DNA from: Bacteroidota bacterium
GTDB lineage: Bacteria > Bacteroidota > Ignavibacteria > UBA10030
DNA: 9,012 nucleotides
Reading direction: 5' to 3'
Assembly (NCBI GenBank): GCA_025455125.1
Contig: JALONE010000019.1
Coordinates: 1 to 9,012 of the forward strand
Part shown: one piece after another, positions 1 through 5,352 of the stretch
Layout of the letters: each line of letters starts with the position of its first letter
Numbering within the stretch: position 1 is the stretch's first letter
Program-made: the position numbers and the translations under genes
Notes under the pieces: generated by a model
The model's database searches: none
What the model saw: only the letters and a program-made list of their open reading frames with translations
What the model was told of the DNA's origin: nothing

Positions 1-920
1 GTGACCGTTTGGTCGGAGTAGTACTCGCCGAAGGCAGAATCGATCACCGCCATGCTGGTCGAATCGGTGCCGCGATAGATAAGGTACTTGTGGAATGGCA
101 CGGCGCCGCCGCCATTGTACCATGTCAGGTCGCCGAACGGAGAGCCCGAACTGGCAGAGAGATTCGTTGGAGCAAGCTGGAGATTGAACTCGTACGGTTC
201 GCGGGCGGTGTTCGAGAGACGGAGCTCATCGATAGATCCCTGATATGTCCCTTGTGGGACATACGTTGCATAGTACGGATCTTTTCCCACCCAGAGCGGC
301 AGCGTATTCTGTGTGACAGCTGAATACGGAACAAGAGATTCCGTTACCAACGCGCCATTGACATAGAACTTCAGGATCGCATCTGTTCCCGTGAATTGCC
401 GCGTTACGGCGACATGTTGCCATTCGTTCAATCGGAGAATTCCCGCGGGCGTGATATCATCTCGATGACCAGCTGAAACATAATGGGCATTGTGGTTGAG
501 CGCGCCGCCATTGTAGATGGAAAATGTGTACGGCTGATAGGCGTTCGAATTTCTCTTGGAAACAAGCGCCATGTTGTATTCGACCGGTCCCATCGTGAAC
601 GAGGGCATCGTCGGATAGATCCACATCTCGATGGTCAGGTCTTGCAAATCCAACACTGGGGTGTGTTGCACCTCGAAGTAGCCTTGATTGGCATAGACCG
701 TAGCCGATCCGAAACGACCGGGACCGAACGTTACGCCCCCTGCAAACATGCCTACCGCCGATGTCGCGCTGGCATCGTACACCATCGTTCCGTTCCCCTC
801 GTTCATATGCATCAAGAGAACGGTCTGCGCATCCGGAATGTATTCTCCCGCAGCATTCGTTTGTGCCTGTGCCTTGATCACAATGAACGTACAGGCGATA
901 AGCAGTAATGTCTTTTTCAT
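1..920 (-). CDS. Secreted LamG-like (concanavalin-fold) domain protein with start of an FN3-like domain, 3' end cut off
   Basis: An open frame of 306 complete codons runs from the ATG at 920 to the left edge without a stop, so the C-terminus is missing. The start is supported by GAGGA (930-934, minus strand) 9 nt upstream and by a clear Sec signal peptide (MKKTLLLIACTFIVIKAQAQ, cleavage likely after residue 20). Residues about 33-243 read as a LamG/concanavalin-like jelly-roll: LLMHMNEGNGT near 35, DLTIEMWIYP (94-103), WQHVAVTRQ (167-175), LKFYVNGALV (183-192) and a closing YQGSIDELRLSNTAREP (226-242). Residues from about 249 (LAPTNLSA, then YLIYRGTDSTS) look like the start of a fibronectin type III domain. 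Such proteins are exported and often bind carbohydrate or other surfaces; the ligand cannot be told here. In FCB bacteria they often end in a T9SS sorting tail, which would lie outside the window. It lies 45 bp downstream of the CsgG-like gene and is probably cotranscribed. Its GC looks lower than that of the genes to the right. Confidence 0.85.
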   Translation of the reverse strand, partial: MKKTLLLIACTFIVIKAQAQTNAAGEYIPDAQTVLLMHMNEGNGTMVYDASATSAVGMFAGGVTFGPGRFGSATVYANQGYFEVQHTPVLDLQDLTIEMWIYPTMPSFTMGPVEYNMALVSKRNSNAYQPYTFSIYNGGALNHNAHYVSAGHRDDITPAGILRLNEWQHVAVTRQFTGTDAILKFYVNGALVTESLVPYSAVTQNTLPLWVGKDPYYATYVPQGTYQGSIDELRLSNTAREPYEFNLQLAPTNLSASSGSPFGDLTWYNGGGAVPFHKYLIYRGTDSTSMAVIDSAFGEYYSDQTV

Positions 921-965
921 ATTCTCAATTCCTCATGATCACCGTATGCAATCCAGGACAGGTGA

Positions 966-1640
966 TTATTGCGGGAGGTCGGGTCCGGCGGGAAGGGTTT
1001 TGCTCGCCGGCGGTGGAACGGATTCCTCACTGCCCGATTTCATCAGCACCGCCGCGGCCACTCCGCCCGCCACCAGGGCTCCGCCGACATACCAGTACCA
1101 CGTCGAGCCGCCGCTGCCCGGTTGCGACACGATCCGTTTGCCGAGGATCTCGCCCGCCATCTCATCCGCAATCTCCGGAATGATCTCTGTGAGCAGATCT
1201 TCCAACGCGCCGTCATGTTTTCGATTCTTCTGACTGATGATCTGCGCTGTGGTCACATCGATCAACTGAACGTTCACGTTGTAGATGCGCCCGACCTTGC
1301 CGATGTTGCCGGCGAACATCTTCTCCACTTTGAGAATGCGGCCGACATCGACAATGCATTCAACCTGCGTGCACGCCTCGGATTGCTGGAACCCTTGCTC
1401 GGTCAGGATCGCCTTGATGCGATTCCGGTCCACGATCACGAAGCCATTCGTCGAGAACAGCTCTGTCTGGAAGGCGTCGGAGAGGGACGCTGCCTCCTCC
1501 TTGGAAATACCGCCCCGGGCATCGAAATCAAGGACAGCGACCGTGGGCTTTTTCGGCTGGGTCGGCCGTTGCTGGGACACCAGGCTGACGGGAAGGAGGA
1601 ACAGGGAGGACACTATCAAACGGCATACGACGGAATACAT
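966..1640 (-). CDS. CsgG-like / LpoB-like secreted protein with C-terminal transmembrane anchor
   Basis: Encodes 224 aa. The frame is open further upstream to 1937, but the ATG at 1640 is chosen because AAAGGA lies exactly 6 nt before it and a signal peptide starts there (MYSVVCRLIVSSLFLLPVSL, about residues 1-23). No lipobox cysteine is evident. Residues about 32-165 match the CsgG/DUF2380-type alpha-beta domain: PTVAVLDFDARGG (32-44), then LSDAFQTEL and GFVIVDRNRIKAIL (66-79), a cysteine pair C90/C95 (ACTQVEC), and MFAGNIGKVGRIYNVNVQLID (108-128). CsgG relatives assemble periplasmic or outer-membrane complexes; small stand-alone versions like this are common in FCB and spirochaete genomes and mostly uncharacterised. 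Unusually, the C-terminus has a glycine/alanine-rich hydrophobic segment (about 184-200) followed by a Ser/Pro-rich tail ending at the TAA at 966-968. Secretion and fold are well supported; the role is not. It is likely the first gene of a leftward unit with the LamG gene. Confidence 0.75.
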   Translation of the reverse strand: MYSVVCRLIVSSLFLLPVSLVSQQRPTQPKKPTVAVLDFDARGGISKEEAASLSDAFQTELFSTNGFVIVDRNRIKAILTEQGFQQSEACTQVECIVDVGRILKVEKMFAGNIGKVGRIYNVNVQLIDVTTAQIISQKNRKHDGALEDLLTEIIPEIADEMAGEILGKRIVSQPGSGGSTWYWYVGGALVAGGVAAAVLMKSGSEESVPPPASKTLPAGPDLPQ

Positions 1641-1646
1641 AGTCAT

Positions 1647-1652
1647 TCCTTT
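1647..1652 (-). promoter_or_regulatory. Ribosome binding site that fixes the start of the CsgG-like gene
   Basis: On the minus strand AAAGGA is followed by six bases (ATGACT) and then the ATG at 1640. The overlapping ATG at 1646 directly abuts the site and the one at 1655 precedes it, so the 1640 ATG is the best-placed initiator. Confidence 0.6.
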
Positions 1653-1791
1653 CATGCAGGAATGGGCGATCGTGGAGAGCGGGTCGTGAGGCGGACGATG
1701 TAGCGCTCGTGGTGCATTGGGGGATACTGTCGTTGGAATGTTGGAAAAAGAGGCGTTGAAAGCAAGGACGCCGATCACACGAAAAAACCGC

Positions 1792-1821
1792 TTGACATCC
1801 TCAAAGAAATCCGTACCTTGT
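1792..1821 (+). promoter_or_regulatory. Candidate promoter for the peptidase-transporter-regulator-receptor operon
   Basis: TTGACA (1792-1797) is a perfect -35 hexamer. TACCTT (1814-1819) follows after 16 bp and is a moderate -10. Measured the Bacteroidota way, TTG (1792-1794) and TACCTTGT are separated by exactly 19 bp, close to the TTG-N19-TAnnTTTG consensus of the primary sigma factor in that phylum, with mismatches in the last two positions. Transcription would start near 1826-1828, leaving a leader of about 50 nt before the ATG at 1879. This is predicted from sequence only. Confidence 0.5.
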
Positions 1822-1828
1822 GTACCAG

Positions 1829-1867
1829 TAGTTACGCGCTGACGGATAAACGTAACGATAGTTACAC
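1829..1867 (+). promoter_or_regulatory. Operator-like cluster of three GTTAC half-sites overlapping the predicted transcript start
   Basis: TAGTTACGC (1829-1837) and TAGTTACAC (1859-1867) are direct copies 30 bp apart. Between them GTAAC (1852-1856) is the inverted copy, with flanks matching TCGTTACGT on the other strand. GTAAC-N4-GTTAC (1852-1865) is a perfect inverted repeat, and GTTACG/CGTAAC (1831-1836, 1851-1856) is a second one with a 14-bp centre. The cluster lies just downstream of the predicted start of transcription, where a repressor would block elongation or polymerase escape. The RpiR-type protein encoded in the same operon is the obvious candidate binder, but that is inference. 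A hairpin in the 5' leader RNA is an alternative. Confidence 0.45.
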
Positions 1868-1878
1868 CCCGGTGCTTC

Positions 1879-2985
1879 ATGCCATCCTCACCAGGCCTCG
1901 TCGATCTTTTTCTCTCCCTCGTCCGCATCGACGGCATTTCGCTTGCCGAGCGTCATGTCGCCGATGCCGTCACTGCCCTTCTTCGCCAAGCAGGGATCCG
2001 TGTCCATGAAGATGATTCCGCCGCACGACTCGGCGGAACCGCTGGAAACATCTTCTGTTTTCCCCCCGGCTTTCGGAACGACCTCCCCGCCATCGTCCTG
2101 ACCGCACATCTCGACACGGTCAAGTCGACCGCACGCATCAACCCCATCGTCGAATCAACCTTGATCCGGTCCGACGGCACGACCATCCTCGGTGGCGATG
2201 ACCGTGCGGGATGCGCGGTGTTGATTCGCCTCCTCCTTGATATCACCGAGCAATCCCTCTCTCATAAGAACTTCTTCGTGCTGTTCACCGTCGGTGAGGA
2301 GACCGGGCTCTTCGGTGCCGGCACCGCCGACTTGTCTCGATATCAGACAACGGGGGCGTACGTCTTCGATTGTTCCAAGCGACCGGGGACCTACATTCGG
2401 GAGGCCGTCGGGCTCTCCACGTTCACGGCGACCTTCATCGGGAAGACTGCACACTCCGGCGTTGCACCCGAGGAAGGCATCAGCGCCATCCAGCTCGCCA
2501 GCGCCGCGATCAGCAAACTCGAGCTTGGCCGGATCGATGCCGATACAACCGCCAATGTCGGCACCATTCACGGCGGGGAGGCATTGAACGCCATTCCGGA
2601 ACGGGTCACGATCGAAGGAGAAGTGCGTGCGTTCTCTCCCCAGCGCATCAGCGAACGCCTGACCATCATCGAAAACACCCTGCGCCGTTCCATCGATTCC
2701 CGAGGCTCGGTACAGTTCAGCCAGAAGACCGATTTCGCGCCGTATGTCCATGCAGCCGATTCGCCGCTCGTCACCGCGCTCGAACGCGCGATGCACACCG
2801 CCGGAATTGAGCCCCACCCCATCCGGTATACCGGCGGAAGCGATGCGAACAAATATAATGCGAAGGGCACTCCGGCCGTCAATCTTGGCATCGGCGCACA
2901 GAAGCCGCATTCGAACGAGGAGTTCATCCTGATCGACGACCTCGCGCGTTCCCATGCGTTGGCAACGGCTCTCGTCCGTTCCTGA
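1879..2985 (+). CDS. PepT-like M20 family zinc aminopeptidase/peptidase
   Basis: Encodes 368 aa, the usual length for the tripeptidase-like M20 branch (PepT-like). These are cytoplasmic di-zinc exopeptidases that release amino acids from short peptides or acyl-amino acids. The expected motifs are in order: TAHLDT with H77 and D79 (first zinc ligand and catalytic Asp); LGGDDRAG with D107 as likely bridging ligand; VGEETG with E140 as catalytic base and E141 as ligand; YVFDC with D164; and KPHSNEE with H344 as the last ligand. Residues about 180-290 form the inserted dimerisation domain, marked by GKTAHSG with H192. The ATG at 1879 begins exactly where the family does (LVDLFLSLVRIDGIS). No Shine-Dalgarno sequence precedes it, which is common in Bacteroidota-type genomes. 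There is no signal peptide. It is the first gene of a four-gene set and suggests that peptides or amidated amino acids are the imported substrate. True peptidase T is about 410 aa, so the symbol pepT is not assigned. Confidence 0.88.
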   Translation: MPSSPGLVDLFLSLVRIDGISLAERHVADAVTALLRQAGIRVHEDDSAARLGGTAGNIFCFPPGFRNDLPAIVLTAHLDTVKSTARINPIVESTLIRSDGTTILGGDDRAGCAVLIRLLLDITEQSLSHKNFFVLFTVGEETGLFGAGTADLSRYQTTGAYVFDCSKRPGTYIREAVGLSTFTATFIGKTAHSGVAPEEGISAIQLASAAISKLELGRIDADTTANVGTIHGGEALNAIPERVTIEGEVRAFSPQRISERLTIIENTLRRSIDSRGSVQFSQKTDFAPYVHAADSPLVTALERAMHTAGIEPHPIRYTGGSDANKYNAKGTPAVNLGIGAQKPHSNEEFILIDDLARSHALATALVRS

Positions 2986-3034
2986 ACGCGCCGGCGTTCT
3001 GTCACGCTTCATCCGCTCACTCACGCAGATCGAA

Positions 3035-4420
3035 ATGAACACATCCTTCAACACGCTTGTGATGATCTTCGCCGTCGTCGTTCTCGTCGCACTCGCAACG
3101 TGGATCGTCCAGGGGGGAGAATACACTAGGGAAGTGCGCAACGGAAAGACCCTTGTGATCCCGGGGTCGTACACGCCGCTTCCCAGTCAGCCGCAGGGAT
3201 TAGGGGCGCTCCTGGTCTCGCCCGTGAAAGGATTCATCCAGGCGGCTCAGATCATCGCGTTCTTGTTCATCATCGGGGGGGCATTCATGGTGATCCAGGA
3301 GACCGGCGCGATCGCCGTGTCGGTCCAGCATCTTGCGCATACTTTCTCCCGCAAACCGCATCTTCAGAAATTCTTCATTCCTGTCACCATGACCCTTTTC
3401 TCGGTCGCCGGTGCGGTCTTCGGCATGGCGGAATCCGGGATGCCGTTCGTCCTGGTGTTCATCCCGCTTGCCTTGTCCCTTGGCTACGATTCCATCACCG
3501 GAACATCGATCCCCTTTCTCGGTGCGGCGGCTGGATTCGCGGGGGCGATCCTCAATCCCTTCACAGTCGGGATCGCACAGAGCATCTCCGAACTTGAGCT
3601 TTACTCCGGCATTGAATACCGGCTTGTCATCTGGGTGATCAGCACGGCCGTGATGATCGCCTTCGTCATGCGGCACGCGCAACGCGTCCGGCGGGATCCG
3701 CGCCTGAGTCCCGTGTTCGAACTCGATCAATCGCGACGGGCAACGCTTCATCTCGACAACAGCACACCCGCCGTGTTCACGCGCGCACACCGGCTTGTGC
3801 TCCTGGCCTTCGGCGCCGCGATGCTGTTCCTGATCTACGGTGTTCTCGCGTATGGATGGTACATCAACGAGATCGCCGCGTTGTTCCTTGGTGTTGGACT
3901 TCTCTGCGGTGTCCTGGGGAAACTGACCGCCACCCAGATCACGGACAGCCTGAAGAAAGGCGCCCAAGGGATGGTCGGCGTTGCGCTCATCATCGCGTGC
4001 GCACGGGCCATTCTCGTCGTCGCAAACGACGGAAGGATCCTCGACGCAATGCTGTATTCCCTGTCCGGGCTGGTCGATGGAACTCACCCCATCATCGCAG
4101 CGCAGGCGATGTTCGTGACGCAATGCATCATCAACTTCTTCGTGCATTCCGGGTCTGGCCAGGCTGCATTGACGATGCCGATCATGGCGCCGTTGGCCGA
4201 TGCCGTCGGCATTACGCGTCAGACCGCCGTGCTCGCATTCCAATTCGGCGAAGGATGGATCAATCCCATCCTGCCGACCTCGGGCGTGACGATGGGGGTG
4301 CTCGGCATGGCACAGATATCGTGGGAAAAATGGTTTCGCTGGATGCTTCCCATCCAGATCGTCTTCTTTGCGCTCGCCTTCGTCCTCCTGGCGATCGCCG
4401 TGGTCATCAATTATCAATAG
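3035..4420 (+). CDS. YfcC/DcuC-type (C4-dicarboxylate anaerobic carrier family) inner-membrane transporter
   Basis: Encodes 461 aa from the ATG at 3035. An in-frame ATG at 2954 would add 27 polar, arginine-rich residues and overlap the peptidase gene by 32 nt. The later start is preferred because it leads straight into the first membrane helix (about residues 7-26), as in relatives, and leaves a 49-bp gap. Neither start has a clear ribosome site. About 11-12 hydrophobic segments are visible. Two pseudo-repeated pore motifs mark the family: GMAESGMPF (130-138) and HSGSGQAALTMP (371-382). The tail carries NPILPTSGVTMGVLG (410-424) and a W-rich stretch before the last helix, typical of YfcC proteins. 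YfcC/DcuC/AbgT-like secondary carriers move dicarboxylates, amino acids such as arginine/ornithine, or peptide-like conjugates. Next to a peptidase, import of a short peptide or N-acyl amino acid is the likely role. The charged loop at about 214-250 is probably cytoplasmic. Confidence 0.85.
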   Translation: MNTSFNTLVMIFAVVVLVALATWIVQGGEYTREVRNGKTLVIPGSYTPLPSQPQGLGALLVSPVKGFIQAAQIIAFLFIIGGAFMVIQETGAIAVSVQHLAHTFSRKPHLQKFFIPVTMTLFSVAGAVFGMAESGMPFVLVFIPLALSLGYDSITGTSIPFLGAAAGFAGAILNPFTVGIAQSISELELYSGIEYRLVIWVISTAVMIAFVMRHAQRVRRDPRLSPVFELDQSRRATLHLDNSTPAVFTRAHRLVLLAFGAAMLFLIYGVLAYGWYINEIAALFLGVGLLCGVLGKLTATQITDSLKKGAQGMVGVALIIACARAILVVANDGRILDAMLYSLSGLVDGTHPIIAAQAMFVTQCIINFFVHSGSGQAALTMPIMAPLADAVGITRQTAVLAFQFGEGWINPILPTSGVTMGVLGMAQISWEKWFRWMLPIQIVFFALAFVLLAIAVVINYQ

Positions 4421-4444
4421 GCTTGTTCCGACGCAGGAGTCATC

Positions 4445-5332
4445 GTGAAGACAGCGGTCTCTTCTTCGAGTCATCTTTCGGTTCAAAAGGCACTGCACCG
4501 CAAGATCCTCGACACCTTTCAGGACCTTCCCGCCAACCAGCAGAAGGTTGCCAACTACATCCTGAATCAGCCGAACGAGTTGGCATTCCTCACGACCGAC
4601 CTGCTTGCGCGGAAGCTGAGCGTGAGCAAGCCGACCATCGTCCGCTTTGCGCGGAGTCTCGGCTATGAGGGATTCGCCGACCTGCAGAAAGAATGCCTCG
4701 GCGCTCTGCAGGCAGACCTGTCGAACGTGAACAAGTACATGGGGGAACTCAAACGGCAGACGCAGAACGAGGCGTTGACGCGCGTGGTCGAGGCGGAACT
4801 GCGGAACATCGACGAAACGCTGAATCACTTCGACCGGACCGTGTTTAACGACGTGGTCTCGCTGCTGCTGCGCGCGAAGCATGTCTACACGATGGGCATC
4901 GGTGTCTCATCGCTCTTGTCGCAGTTCTTCGCGTATGAGCTGAATCAGGTCGCCGTTCATGCGCGCTCCATCTCATCCGGTCCCACCCGATTCGTCGAAT
5001 TGCTGGGACTGGCGCACAAGGGCGATGTGGTCGTCGCCTTTTCCTTCCCCCCGTACTCCCGCGAAACAGTCGAAGCGGCCAAGTTTGCGCGCGAGCGGGG
5101 CGCCGAGGTCATCGCCATTACCGACATCCGTTCATCGCCGATTACGTTTCATGCATCCCAGGTGATCGTCGGACGCACGAAGAATATGCTCTACACGAAC
5201 TCCGTCGCGGCGATCACGATCCTGATCAACGCCATCGTGACGGAGATCGCGCTCAAGAACAAGAAGGCCATCACACCGACCATTGAAGCCATCTCGCGCG
5301 CCATGCGCGACACCGACCAGTATCTTCCGTAG
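4445..5332 (+). CDS. RpiR/MurR-family transcriptional regulator (HTH plus SIS domain)
   Basis: Encodes 295 aa, normal for the family. The GTG start at 4445 is supported by AGGAG (4435-4439) 5 nt upstream and sits 24 bp after the transporter stop. The N-terminal HTH (about residues 20-95) includes NQQKVANYIL (31-40) and the recognition region LARKLSVSKPTIVRFARSLG (54-73), classic for RpiR proteins. Residues about 132-262 form a SIS domain: VYTMGIGVSS (147-156), GDVVVAFSFPPYSRET (193-208) and GAEVIAITD (219-227). Family members usually bind a phosphosugar through SIS and repress or activate adjacent catabolic genes. Here the typical S-x-SGxT phosphate loop is replaced by SFPPYSRET, a variant known in some branches, so the ligand may not be a standard sugar phosphate. 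Its place between carrier and receptor indicates that it controls this operon, plausibly through the GTTAC sites upstream of 1879. Confidence 0.9.
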   Translation: MKTAVSSSSHLSVQKALHRKILDTFQDLPANQQKVANYILNQPNELAFLTTDLLARKLSVSKPTIVRFARSLGYEGFADLQKECLGALQADLSNVNKYMGELKRQTQNEALTRVVEAELRNIDETLNHFDRTVFNDVVSLLLRAKHVYTMGIGVSSLLSQFFAYELNQVAVHARSISSGPTRFVELLGLAHKGDVVVAFSFPPYSRETVEAAKFARERGAEVIAITDIRSSPITFHASQVIVGRTKNMLYTNSVAAITILINAIVTEIALKNKKAITPTIEAISRAMRDTDQYLP

Positions 5333-5339
5333 CCCAGCC

Positions 5340-5345
5340 AGGAGG
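5340..5345 (+). promoter_or_regulatory. Strong ribosome binding site of the TonB-dependent receptor gene
   Basis: AGGAGG lies 7 nt before the ATG at 5353 and only 8 nt after the regulator's stop. It is the strongest Shine-Dalgarno in the window, in contrast to the peptidase and carrier genes, which have none. The receptor may therefore be translated more heavily than the rest of the transcript. Confidence 0.7.
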
Positions 5346-5352
5346 CCGTCTC

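Noticed and set aside
969..1703. A 244-codon plus-strand frame overlapping the CsgG-like gene
   Set aside because: No signal or domain is visible in it, whereas the minus frame has a signal peptide, a CsgG-type domain and a well-placed ribosome site.
1736..1765. TTGCTT-N17-AACATT on the minus strand as a promoter for the CsgG-like gene
   Set aside because: The -10 matches only three of six consensus positions and the Bacteroidota-type element is absent, so it is too weak to call.
2155..3174. A 339-codon minus-strand frame over the peptidase gene
   Set aside because: All zinc-ligand motifs of the M20 family are intact on the plus strand in order, so the minus frame is a shadow.
3200..4882. 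A 560-codon open frame on the minus strand spanning the carrier and regulator genes
   Set aside because: Its translation is rich in Arg, His and Asp with no hydrophobic core or domain. It is the antisense shadow of two well-supported genes in GC-rich DNA.
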